Part shown: one piece after another, positions 1-30,767 of the stretch
Position numbering within the stretch: the stretch's first letter is position 1
Layout of the letters: each line of letters opens with the position of its first letter
Assembly (NCBI GenBank): GCA_003117195.1
Contig: BDSI01000240.1
Span: forward strand, 28,540-92,539
Direction of reading: 5' to 3'
From: Eudorina sp. 2006-703-Eu-15
Taxonomy: Eukaryota > Chlorophyta > Chlorophyceae > Chlamydomonadales > Volvocaceae
Length of the DNA stretch: 64,000 nt
Position numbers and translations under genes: made by a program
Notes under the pieces: model-generated
The model's input: the letters and a program-made list of their open reading frames with translations, nothing else
What the model was told of the DNA's origin: nothing
Database searches by the model: none

Positions 1-250
1 GGCAGATTAATAATGTGCACGCAAGCAAAAATAATGGTAGGTGCCCTGGGCGGCTGGGAGGTAAGTTCGGCGAAATAGTTTGGGTAATTTGGGGCTGCCC
101 TCAATCCACACAGAATCCGACGGAACAACAAACACACATACACTGTCTGATCCTGTACACTGTCTGATCCCGTGACCATCAAGGAGTGAAATGCTAATAT
201 GTACATCATCCGTTGGCCTATATAGTGCATTCAGCCATGCAAACAAGTAC

Positions 251-532
251 CCCGCCCGAAAACACACTCACACTTTCAGCTGTTGCATCTACTTTATCCG
301 TGTTTGTTGTCGCAGGAACAGCAGGTGCACCAATGCTGCTTTTGATGTCCATCACCGTTGGATCACCACCAGGGCCGCCGACGTTACCAGCGCTAGCAGC
401 AATACTGGTGCCACCATCCTCTGGCTGCATTGCGGTCTGTGGAGCCGAGCCGCCGCTGGCAGGCATCGAAGTGCCATCCATGTAGGCTGATGCTGTCGGT
501 GGACTGAAGCGGCCCGCAGCCGACTTGGGGGT
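251..532 (-). CDS. Duplicated Ser/Ala/Pro-rich exon, copy 1 (partial gene)
   Basis: Internal exon of 282 nt (94 codons) on the minus strand. A GCAG acceptor lies just before position 532 and a GTACTT donor just after 251. Both junctions are phase 0, so the exon can be repeated without breaking frame. The peptide begins TPKSAAGRFSPP and ends VSVFSGG; it is rich in S, A, G, T and P and looks like a disordered linker. I recognise no domain. It probably belongs to the minus-strand gene whose upstream exons lie at 3837-4051 and 4771-5395. Confidence 0.55.
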
Positions 533-977
533 CTGCACGCGAGGGTAGCGGGGGCAGCATTGGAAGCATGCTATGCATGTATGTGTGTGCATAGTGTGCA
601 GACATGACTGATTCGCTCATGCTAAATTGAAGGTCATTGACAATGAGTAGGATCTGTGCAGAGCATTATAACAGCAAACATACATATTGTCTAATCGTAA
701 TTATGTCTGTGACATAACATTGGAGGCGGCAGATTAATAATGTGCACGCAAGCAAAAATAATGGTAGGTGCCCTCGGCGGCTGGGAGGTAAGTTCGGCGA
801 AATAGTTTGGGTAATTTGGGGCTGTCCTCAATCCACACAGAATCCGACGGAACAACAAACACACATACATTGTCTGATCCTGTACACTGTCTGATCCCGT
901 GACCATCAAGGAGTGAAATGCTAATATGTACATCATCCGTTGGCCTATATAGTGCATTCAGCCACGCAAACAAGTAC

Positions 978-1259
978 CCCGCCCGAAAACACACTCACAC
1001 TTTCAGCTGTTGCATCTACTTTATCCGTGTTTGTTGTCGCAGGAACAGCAGGTGCACCAATGCTGCTTTTGATGTCCACCACCGTTGGATCACCACCAGG
1101 GCCGCCGACGTTACCAGCGCCAGCAGCAATACTGGTGCCACCATCCTCCGGCTGCATTGCGGTCTGTGGAGCGGAGCCGCCGCTGGCAGGCATCGAAGTG
1201 CCATCCATGTAGGCTGATGCTGTCGGTGGACTGAAGCGGCCCGCAGCCGACTTGGGGGT
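978..1259 (-). CDS. Duplicated Ser/Ala/Pro-rich exon, copy 2
   Basis: Same 282-nt phase 0-0 exon as at 251-532, open throughout, with the same GCAG acceptor and GTACTT donor. It differs from copy 1 only by scattered substitutions (for example VVD for VMD, AGAG for ASAG). No frame-breaking change is present. Confidence 0.55.
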
Positions 1260-1708
1260 CTGCACGCGAGGGTAGCGGGGGCAGCATTGGAAGCATGCTA
1301 CGTATGCATGTATGTGTGTGCATAGTGTGCAGACATGACTGATTCGCTCATGCTAAATTGAAGGTCATTGACAATGAGTAGGATCTGTGCAGAGCATTAT
1401 AACAGCAAACATACATATTGTCTAATCGTAATTATGTCTGTGGCATAACATTGGAGGCGGCAGATTAATAATGTGCACGCAAGATACAATGATGGTAGGT
1501 GCCCTCGGCGGCTGGGAGGTAAGTTCGGTGAAATAGTTTGGGTAATTTGGGGCTGTCCTCAATCCACACAGAATCCGACGGAACAACAAACACACATACA
1601 TTGTCTGATCCTGTACACTGTCTGATCCCGTGACCATCAAGGAGTGAAATGCTAATATGTACATCATCCGTTGGCCTATATAGTGCATTCAGCCACGCAA
1701 ACAAGTAC

Positions 1709-1990
1709 CCCGCCCGAAAACACACTCACACTTTCAGCTGTTGCATCTACTTTATCCGTGTTTGTTGTCGCAGGAAGAGCAGGTGCACCAATGCTGCTTT
1801 TGATGTCCATCACCGTTGGAGCACCACCAGGGCCGCCGACGTTACCAGCGCTAGCAGCAATACTGGCGCCACCATCATCCGGCTGCGTTGCGGTCTTTGG
1901 AGCCGAGCCGCCGCTGGCAGGCATTGAAGCGCCATCCATGTAGGCTGGTGCCGTCGGTGGACTAAAGCGGCCCGCAGCCGACTTAGGGGC
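1709..1990 (-). CDS. Duplicated Ser/Ala/Pro-rich exon, copy 3
   Basis: 282 nt, phase 0-0, open. It begins APKSAAGRFSPP; the first codon differs from copies 1 and 2. It carries a group of replacements (MDGAS, APKTATQPDDGG) shared with copy 4, so copies 3 and 4 are the closest pair. Confidence 0.55.
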
Positions 1991-2443
1991 CTGCACCCGA
2001 GGGTAGCGGGGGCAGCATTGGAAGCATGCTATGCATGTATGCGTGTGTGTGCATAGTGTGCAGACATGACTGATTCGCTCATGCTAAATTGAAGGTCATT
2101 GACAATGAGTAGGATCTGTGCAGAGCATTATAACAGCAAACATACATATTGTCTAATCGTAATTATGTCTGTGGCATAACATTGGAGGCGGCAGATTAAT
2201 AATGTGCACGCAAGAAACAATGATGGTAGGTGCCCTCGGCGGCTGGGAGGTAAGTTCGGTGAAATAGTTTGGGTAATTTGGGGCTGCCCTCAATCCACAC
2301 AGAATCCGACGGAACAACAAACACACATACACTGTCTGATCCTGTACACTGTCTGATCCCGTGACCATCAAGGAGTGAAATGCTAATATGTACATCATCC
2401 GTTGGCCTATATCGATAGTGCATTCAGCCATGCAAACAAGTAC

Positions 2444-2725
2444 CCCGCCCGAAAACACACTCACACTTTCAGCTGTTGCATCTACTTTATCCGTGTTTGT
2501 TGTCGCAGGAAGAGCAGGTGCACCAATGCTGCTTTTGATGTCCATCACCGTTGGAGCACCACCAGGGCCGCCGACGTTACCAGCGCTAGCAGCAATACTG
2601 GCGCCACCATCATCCGGCTGCGTTGCGGTCTTTGGAGCCGAGCCGCCGCTGGCAGGCATCGAAGCGCCATCCATGTAGGCTGGTGCCGTCGGTGGACTAA
2701 AGCGGCCCGCAGCCGACTTGGGGGC
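2444..2725 (-). CDS. Duplicated Ser/Ala/Pro-rich exon, copy 4
   Basis: 282 nt, phase 0-0, open. The exon is almost identical to copy 3 in protein sequence. The following intron carries an ATCGAT insertion that removes a stop, so the open frame runs on through the intron to 2153. I read that extension as accidental. Confidence 0.55.
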
Positions 2726-3174
2726 CTGCACCCGAGGGTAGCGGGGGCAGCATTGGAAGCATGCTATGCATGTATGTGTGTGCATAGTGTGCAGACATGA
2801 CTGATTCGCTCATGCTAAATTGAAGGTCATTGACAATGAGTAGGATCTGTGCAGAGCATTATAACAGCAAACATACATATTGTCTAATCGTAATTATGTC
2901 TGTGGCATAACATTGGAGGCGGCAGATTAATAATGTGCACGCAAGAAACAATGATGGTAGGTGCCCTCGGCGGCTGGGAGGTAAGTTCGGTGAAATAGTT
3001 TGGGTAATTTGGGGCTGTCCTCAATCCACACAGAATCCGACGGAACGACAAACACACATACACTGTCTGATCCTGTACACTGTCTGATCCCGTGACCATC
3101 AAGGAGTGAAATGCTAATATGTACATCATCCGTTGGCCTATATCGATAGTGCATTCAGTCATGCAAACAAGTAC

Positions 3175-3453
3175 CCCGCCCGAAAACACACTCACACTTT
3201 CAGCTGTTGCGTCAACTTTATCCGTGTTTGTTGTCGCAGGAAGAGCAGGTGCACCAATGCTGCTTTTGATGTCCATCGCCGTTGGATCACCACCAGGGCC
3301 GCCGACGTTACCAGCGCTAGCAGCAATACTGGCGCCACCATCGTCCGGCTGCGTTGCGGTCTGTGGAGCCGAGCCGCTGGCAGGCATCGAAGTGCCATCC
3401 ATGTAGACTGATGCCGCCGGTGGGCTGAAGTGGCCAGCAGTCAACTTGGGGGT
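3175..3453 (-). CDS. Duplicated Ser/Ala/Pro-rich exon, copy 5 (first in gene order)
   Basis: 279 nt, phase 0-0, open. It is one codon shorter than the other copies: a 3-nt deletion turns SGGSAPQT into SGSAPQT. It is the most diverged copy (TPKLTAGHFSPPAASVYMDG) and is nearest the upstream exon. The only length change in five copies is a whole codon, which is what selection for an open frame predicts. Confidence 0.55.
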
Positions 3454-3559
3454 CTGCACGCGAGGGTAGCGGGGGCAGCAGGTCTACCGCTGCTAAGCCC
3501 AAAGTCTTTGCCCAAACCCGCTATACCTGAAAAACTCATGATACATCACGTGTCGTCCC

Positions 3560-3715
3560 TTATACATTTTTTAGCAATTCACTACGGAAACACACTCACA
3601 CGTTCATCGTTGTTGTGGCCATCCTCCGCCTGCCTGGCGGTCTGTGAAGCCGAGCCGCTGGCAGACTGTATGCCAGCCGTGCACATGGTCCGCTCCATGA
3701 GGACCTCCTTTTTCA
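3560..3715 (-). pseudogene. Diverged relic of the duplicated exon
   Basis: Minus-strand translation of this stretch gives SGSASQTARQAEDGHNN and, nearby, RVSVFP. These correspond to SGSAPQTATQPDDGG and SVSVFSGG of the tandem exons, with the middle missing. I read it as an old, internally deleted sixth copy. Whether it is still spliced is unclear; a stop follows the VSVFP segment. Confidence 0.4.
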
Positions 3716-3836
3716 TGTGTAAAAATTAGAAAAACACACCGATTTAGTCACAGCTTCTTACACTATGGAACTCAACATTCATCCAAGTATCTCCTGCACA
3801 ATGCATGCAGACAAGCAACACATATTCGGTTCTCAC

Positions 3837-4051
3837 CCTGAATGTTTTCCGTCGGGAGGTGCTTGACTGCGTGGTTGCACCCGACAAGGATGCACTGTCA
3901 GGTGCCGTGGCCGCAGTGGCCACAGAAGTGGAAGGGATAGCTGCACCCAGCCAAACGGCGGCTGGAATAGCTGGAACAGGAACAGCCGCTGAAGTGGACG
4001 GCGAAACACGCTTGAAGTAGCACGAGACCAGCTTCTTCAGCAATCCCGATC
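3837..4051 (-). CDS. Low-complexity exon with GLLKKLV motif (partial gene)
   Basis: A 215-nt minus-strand exon. The acceptor is CTTGTAG before 4051 and the donor GTGAGA after 3837. It starts in phase 1 and ends in phase 0, so it joins in frame to the phase-0 tandem exons further along. It encodes SGLLKKLVSCYFKRVSPST followed by an A/S/T/P-rich tail ending SSTSRRKTFR. The opening motif resembles AGLIKKVVAGVISSVFPRSS in the plus-strand gene at 41651, which also follows a phase-1 junction, so the two genes look paralogous in this part. No domain is recognised. Confidence 0.5.
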
Positions 4052-4157
4052 CTACAAGTATTATTGAAGAGTATGTGGCCGTCAGACATTCATTGTAAAT
4101 GGTCTAAACAGTATCCATGCATAAGGGGGAGTGCATGTAAATATTTGCATGTGACGG

Positions 4158-4680
4158 AATGTGTGCCTGTGTGTGTGTGTGTGTGTGTATCGTTACATAT
4201 CTGCCGGGCCGACACTGGCCGGGGGCGCTAACCCGCCCCATTAGCCCCATACGGGAGACCGCCAAAGCACTTTCTCCCGGATACGGGGGAAAGGGGCGTA
4301 AGGGGCCTCTGTCCCCTCGCTCTCAACCAAGGGCGCGTGCCCGATCCCCGAGGATCGGTGATCGCTGTGCCCCCTCAAGGGAGTGGGCGAAGGCCCATCC
4401 CGGGCGGTCTGCGCCTCGCAGTCCGCTGTTCAACCTCCTCAAGTCCTTGCAGCACCCAGGGCGCGTTTCGGAGGCGCGCCCCTGCTTGGTGCGGTAAAAC
4501 TAGCCTGGTCCCGCGTCCCAACCTAATCGTACTAGCTAGGGTTGCACCCTCCGGCAGGCCTGCCTGCCCAGCTGAGCCAGAGTGTGCGTGTGTGCGTGTG
4601 TGCGTGCGTGTGTGTGTGTGTGTGTGAATCGTTACATATCTGCCGGGCCGTGTGTGTGTGTGCGTGTGTGTGTGTGTGGC
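4158..4680. repeat. GT microsatellites flanking a GC-rich islet, with repeated GTTACATATCTGCCGGGC
   Basis: GT/TG runs lie at about 4158-4188, 4583-4627 and 4650-4678. The 18-bp sequence GTTACATATCTGCCGGGC follows a GT run at 4192 and again at 4631. A diverged relative follows GTGTGTGGTGTG at 12079 and shares the next stretch, ACACTGGCCGGGG. The 4201-4590 islet is unusually GC-rich and has no convincing coding frame. Together this looks like a small dispersed repeat whose one end is a GT run. Confidence 0.6.
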
Positions 4681-4770
4681 CGAGCATGCCAAGCCCAACC
4701 AATTTACCGCAGACCAGCAGTATACAGGTAGTGTGGATATTGTTGGTTTAGAAGAACAAAATAAACTTAC

Positions 4771-5395
4771 CCTGCAGCTTCGCCTGCCAGTCGGCTGCAA
4801 CCCGCTTGAACGCCTGCAACACTTCGAACGGAAGCTCAAGTGGATGCCGCCGGTCCAGTGGCTCCCTGAATGCAGCTGTTGGAAGACCCTCGGTTATGCG
4901 AACCCAGTGCCCGCCGTCAACATCATCAGCTGACGCTGTGTGCCCTGGCCGGTGGATTAGCCCGACCACGTACTGGTAACCAGGAGGGCAAAGAACCTGG
5001 TAGGGCTCCAGGCACAAGTCATCGGTACCACAGTCCTGGTAAACAATAATGGCGGTGCGCAGAGGGATAGCAACCGCCATGAACTCCAAGCATGTGAAAT
5101 CTGTGAACGGGCCCATCCTGGTGAATGTCGCAAAATAGGCTGATGGGGTCTGCATAAATGATGCTTTCTCCTGATGGCCTATGTCGATGAAGGGGTCCTT
5201 GACACTGGAAAAGATAGTCTTGTTAGAGACCATCGAAGCGGCCATCACACGCATAAACTGGGCCTCCTTGTGGGTAGCCTCGTCGGGCGGCACCAAGCAT
5301 AGCGCACCACAGTTCCCAGCGCCAAGGTTGTCGATAAACCTGACGTCCTTCTTAGCAACACGCAGATATGAGTAAATTGTCATATTTGTATTGGC
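4771..5395 (-). CDS. OTU-like cysteine protease exon (partial gene)
   Basis: Minus-strand exon of 625 nt between a TTTGCAG acceptor (before 5395) and a GTAAGT donor (after 4771). An in-frame ATG lies four codons in, so it could also be a first coding exon. The segment FIDNLGAGNCGALCLVPPDE has the Asp and nucleophile-Cys layout of OTU-family deubiquitinases, and GGHWVRI near the C-terminal end supplies the expected catalytic His. Between them, FTDFTCLEFMAVAIPLRTAI matches the usual helix and strand region. OTU proteases remove ubiquitin-like modifiers; similar domains are also carried by transposons and large DNA viruses, so a host role is not assured. Downstream exons at 3837-4051 and 251-3453 probably complete the protein. 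Confidence 0.6.
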
Positions 5396-5940
5396 CTGCA
5401 AAGCAAATCAGATGAGGCGCAATATGTTCTGGGTGTTGGGTGACGCAAAAGCAAGTTACCACAAAGGTACATAGATCCTAGTCACATATCGTAACATATG
5501 GCGTAAGAGAAGGCTAGAATGGTAAAGCATTTACAACCAAACGTGAGGAGCTTGCAGGACAGGCTCTTCCAACGTCAACGGAATTTGGGTCGCCTGCACA
5601 AAGAAGATGATAGCTCAAAATACCTGTTAGGTATACTTGCGATACAGGCAACTCAAGGAAAAAACTACTTAGAATGAGGTTCCGAGAGAAAAGGCTGTAC
5701 ACTGACGAACTAAACAAGGGTAGGAGATGAAATGTGTACCACCTTTCTTATGAGAACTACATAATTTAGTGAGCGTTCCAGTAAATAAACAATAAAAGGA
5801 TAGTACGGCCTCCGTTCGTTACGGATCATCAAATGTATACTTTATGTAAAATCAATCATGGAGTTAAATAATGATTCATAGTATATAAGTATATGTACGT
5901 ACTGGCTTGCTTTCATGCTGGTATATGTAAAAGTGTGGTA

Positions 5941-6502
5941 TGACTGCGGTCACAGTGAGCTGGGACTGCGGTCATGGTCGAGTGACCGCGGTTCCAGCAG
6001 TATGACCGCGGTCATGTACGGCATGGCCGCGGTCACTGGGCCATGACCGCGGTCACGTACGGCATGGCCGCGGTCACTTGGCCATGACCGCGGTCATGAC
6101 CGCGGTCATGGGTCTGACTTTCCTGCCAGTATGCCCGCCATCCCTGCAGGCTGATTCATTGTTCCTGCATGGATTTGTTTTTATTTTTGCAGGAGCTAAA
6201 GTCTTGCCTGCATGGAGTCTTAACCAGTCTGCAGGAATACTCATTGCCTTGCAGGAGCTAGCATGTTTGCTCAGGGCATTTACTTGTTATGCAGGAAGGT
6301 AGTTATAATTCCTGTGGGCATGTTCTGGCCCATGCAGGACAGGCAGGTGCTTGGCCGCGGTCACAACCGGCTGTGACCGCGGTCATGGCCCAGTGACCGC
6401 GGTCATGGCCAAGTGGCCGCGGTCACTGGGGCTGTGGCCGCAGCCATGTACGACAAAAATTTCTCTGACCGCGGTCACAAAAGTGTGTCCGCGGCCACAA
6501 AG
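5941..6502. repeat. Array of 12-bp palindrome TGACCGCGGTCA, interrupted by CTGCAGGA motifs
   Basis: TGACCGCGGTCA, or one- or two-base variants such as TGGCCGCGGTCA, recurs more than fifteen times in two blocks (5941-6110 and 6354-6502), often separated by TGGCCA-like spacers. The blocks enclose 6117-6353, where short variants of CTGCAGGA recur about nine times. No ORF is supported. Dense copies of a perfect palindrome could be binding sites for a dimeric protein or a foldback minisatellite; the sequence alone does not decide. Confidence 0.85.
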
Positions 6503-7050
6503 GCAAAACATATAAAGATGGACCCTGGAATAGCTTGCTGGGACTCTTCAACTCATATTGTTATTTTAGAAATTAATATAGCTTCCGTTTCTTCCACTGA
6601 ATCCTCAAAGTCGTCAACTCACTTGTTGTAATAGTCCTTTCTGCCGTAAAGGGCCCTGTAAACTCTTACAATTAATGCCATCCCGTGACTGATTGTTGAC
6701 ACAAGTGTTTCATTCAACCAATTTCAGTCTGTATCGAAACATTTGATGTAAAATCATTAATCCAGCAGGTTGCTTGCGCAAGGGTGAGTCGAACTGCCCA
6801 GGGAATTGTCCATGAGCGTCCAACGAAATATTTTATCAAATAACATCATTGTTCAATGTTTCCTTCATCTATTAATGTTTGTATTAGGATAGACGGCAAA
6901 CCTCTGGCCAGACGACCTCAATTGCGGACGGCTGATGTTACGTGTTCATGACATGATCTGCTTACATATGTGCATATGTGAAGAACCCATTAGACTAAGT
7001 GACTGCACTGGTGTTCTACACAGGTGTTCTACAGCTCAACTGTTGCCACT

Positions 7051-28329
<21,279 letters not shown>

Positions 28330-30159
28330 TGTACATCCTTTGACTACTTTGACCATTTCTTTGGCAGCCAATGCATGGTTCATTATTGTAGAAGGGCCAT
28401 ATAATATAACGGCCCAGTGGGTGTAGAGAGCTCCTATTTTTGCGACCCCAAAGCCTAAGCTGTGATTCCCTGTGTGGTAGTGTAGTGAGCCCTGCTGCAT
28501 GAGACAGTGGGTATGCCGACAAGAGAATTGCGTTATTATTAAGGATGTTACAGTGGACTCCGGGGGTCATAGGTGACAGGCAAATCTTCCTCACCATACA
28601 CTAGCAGCATATACGAATGTGCCACCATGGCGCACCAGACAGGTGTGTTGTTGCACTTATTGCACATTTTACAGATTGTCCAGATGTTGTTTGTGTCCGT
28701 TGTGCAGCGACGCGACCTAGAATAGGACATGTACAGTGTGTAGAGTTGGATTAAGTTGGATCCCTGTGTAAACTGTCTGGTAGTCCATTGTGCAACAGGA
28801 TTGGGATAACATGTGAGGTGAAACCTCGCTTCCACAGGGTGCATATTTGGCTGTCCGAGCCTTTGCTGCCCGTAGAGTAATGTGTCTGGGATGTGGTGAT
28901 GTTGGTGGCGGTCGCGGCCATGGAGACTGGCCGCCAATTCATCACGGCCGCCGCCCTTTGGCGGGCAGCAGCACCCCGTCAGTGCCCGGCTGTGTCACCA
29001 GGGACGATGTGGTAGAGCAGGGTTGGCAGTTGGTGGAGCAATTTAATCCCATTGTGAGAGTCTCGAGTGGGAGTCCTGCAGTGTGTAGGTCTTGTTTCTG
29101 AGGGCTGAGGTCAGTCCCCTATTTTGCTACAGGTTCGCCAGCCAACCGGTGGCCCCATTCTGGGACTTGGCCTGCCCTCAGCTGGGTGATGAGGCCGGCA
29201 TTCCGCTAGTCCATTATGTAAAGGGGCCACAGTGGTCTTCGTTGGGTGAGGGTGGCTCCACTAGCGGCCGCTAGGCATTCAATGTCATGAAATACTTCTG
29301 TGGATCCCGCCTGATGCTGTGCATTTTCCGCCTTGTAAAGATGCCCCGCTGTGCACATTCGCTTGCGTAGGCCGCTGTCTGGGTGGGGTAAGGCCCTCTA
29401 TCTGTAATGTTTGTTTCAGGGCATGGAAGTGTCGGGGTAACTTGTTGCCTTGTGCTGGGGCCTGCCTGGTGATACACTAATGATCCTTTTCAGGGTCCAC
29501 TGTAACCACTGGTTAAGGTATTAAGTATGGCCGTTGTGTCAGGTTTAACTGATCATAACTGCTTTTGTTTGATAACGCATCAGCTTCTGTACAAGGAATC
29601 ACCCTGGCCCACAGGGACAATGACTAGTAATGAAGGGCGTCTGAAGGGATCCACCCACGCATGCCCTCCTACTCATCATGGGAGCGTTTTCAGTGCACTT
29701 GTGGAGCCTATCCAGAGCGCCATGGCGGCGCAAGTTCGTTGAGACAGTGTATATTGAGGAAGCTTCGGCTGTCACCAATGGCTGTCACGGATGACCCGCG
29801 GGGTCCGCTGCAACATCCTTAAAAATAATCATGGACACATCACCAATGCTACTCGTTTATGTATGTATTTATGAACGATACAAGGATATGAAGGCCGACA
29901 ATTTTGTTACCGTGCTATCTATCGCATCGCGTTCTTATAACAACATAGGAAACACAGGTTGTCTTTGGTGAACATCCATAACAATTCACGCTATAATTGC
30001 CAATGCAATGTGAAACGGGAAGGGAAGAACGCGTCAAAGTGTTGGAGAGTAGGGTGATTCGATACGAATAGTACGGCCAGCCGCCATACATACATTGCAA
30101 GTCTTATATTGTATTCGTTAGTTCATTACAGATTGATTTCTTCTTTACATCTTAAATTG
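28330..30159. other. Intergenic stretch without supported gene
   Basis: About 1.8 kb between the transposase-derived gene and the histone gene. Short frames exist on both strands (for example 28548-28937 minus, 28847-29101 plus) but none has domain content, clear splice partners or distinct codon use. The last 350 bp become AT-rich ahead of the histone start. No tandem repeat was seen. Confidence 0.5.
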
Positions 30160-30758
30160 ATGGCAAGGACTAAGCAGACAGCCCAAAAAAGCACGGGCGG
30201 TAAAGCTCCTAAAAAACAACTGCTTGCTCAGAAGAAAGCAGCTGCAGTAGCCAAAAAGACTGCAATCAGATCGCAGCCTAAAAAGCCCCGCAGGTATCGC
30301 CCTGGTACGGTTGCGCTTCGGGAGATACGCAAGTATCAGAAGTCGACAGACTTGCTTATCCACAAGCTCCCATTTCAGCGGCTGGTCAGGGAGGTCTCTC
30401 AAAGTTATCGGACTGACCTGCGGTAAGAAATTATTGAGTCTGCGACAAGTGAAGTGCACTGTAATAGTGGACAAAATGGCTGTTTGTTAGGTTGTTTTAT
30501 AACAGCTCGTTTGGTTCACATTACTCAGGCTATGCATACATTGTGGGTGAAAGTCATTCACCAAATGTCAAATCTTTGTCTGGTGATGCTCCATTCAGGT
30601 GGTCTGCACAGGCGCTACTGGCCATCCAAGAAGCGGCTGAGGCATACCTTGTTGGACTTTACGAGGAAGCAAACCTTTGCGCTCTTCATGCCAAGCGAGT
30701 GACCATCATGCCCAAGGACATTCAGCTTGCGCGTCGCATCCGCGGTGAGCGTGATTGA
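30160..30758 (+). CDS. Divergent histone H3 variant, two exons
   Basis: Exons 30160-30422 and 30599-30758, GT-AG intron of 176 bp splitting an Arg codon; 140 residues against 136 for canonical H3 (counting Met). The N-tail starts [20 protein letters not shown], so Lys4, Lys9 and Lys14 are kept, but Arg8 is Gln and Arg17 is Lys. The normal ARKS Lys27 segment is replaced by a Lys/Ala-rich stretch four residues longer. The fold region is intact ([18 protein letters not shown], then [20 protein letters not shown]). After loop 1 the sequence is [20 protein letters not shown]. Trp in place of the usual Phe and AQALLA are features shared with CENP-A/CenH3, but loop 1 is not lengthened. It could be a centromeric H3 or a divergent replacement variant. 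The intron suggests a polyadenylated, replication-independent gene. Confidence 0.85.
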
Positions 30759-30767
30759 AGGGAAGGG

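Larger units (their letters stand above)
1..3480 (-). repeat. Tandem array of ~730-bp exon+intron units (five copies)
   Basis: Five direct repeats of 727-731 bp start near 1, 728, 1459, 2190 and 2921, each opening with GGCAGATTAATAATGTGCAC. The array is cut by the left edge of the window, so more copies may lie outside. On the minus strand every unit contains one open, AG/GT-bounded exon, followed by a noncoding stretch that carries small indels (TGTGTG length changes, an ATCGAT insertion in the last two units). The array stops at about 3480, where unrelated sequence begins. Confidence 0.95.

Noticed and set aside
5514..5717. Upstream minus-strand exon for the OTU gene (ATQIPLTLEEPVLQAPHVW after a GTGCAG acceptor)
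   Set aside because: The peptide looks plausible but no good donor in the right phase follows, so it was not added to the model.
28847..29300. Plus-strand frame with Cys/Gly-rich start
   Set aside because: No acceptor and donor pair fits, the composition is close to the surrounding DNA, and there is no domain match.
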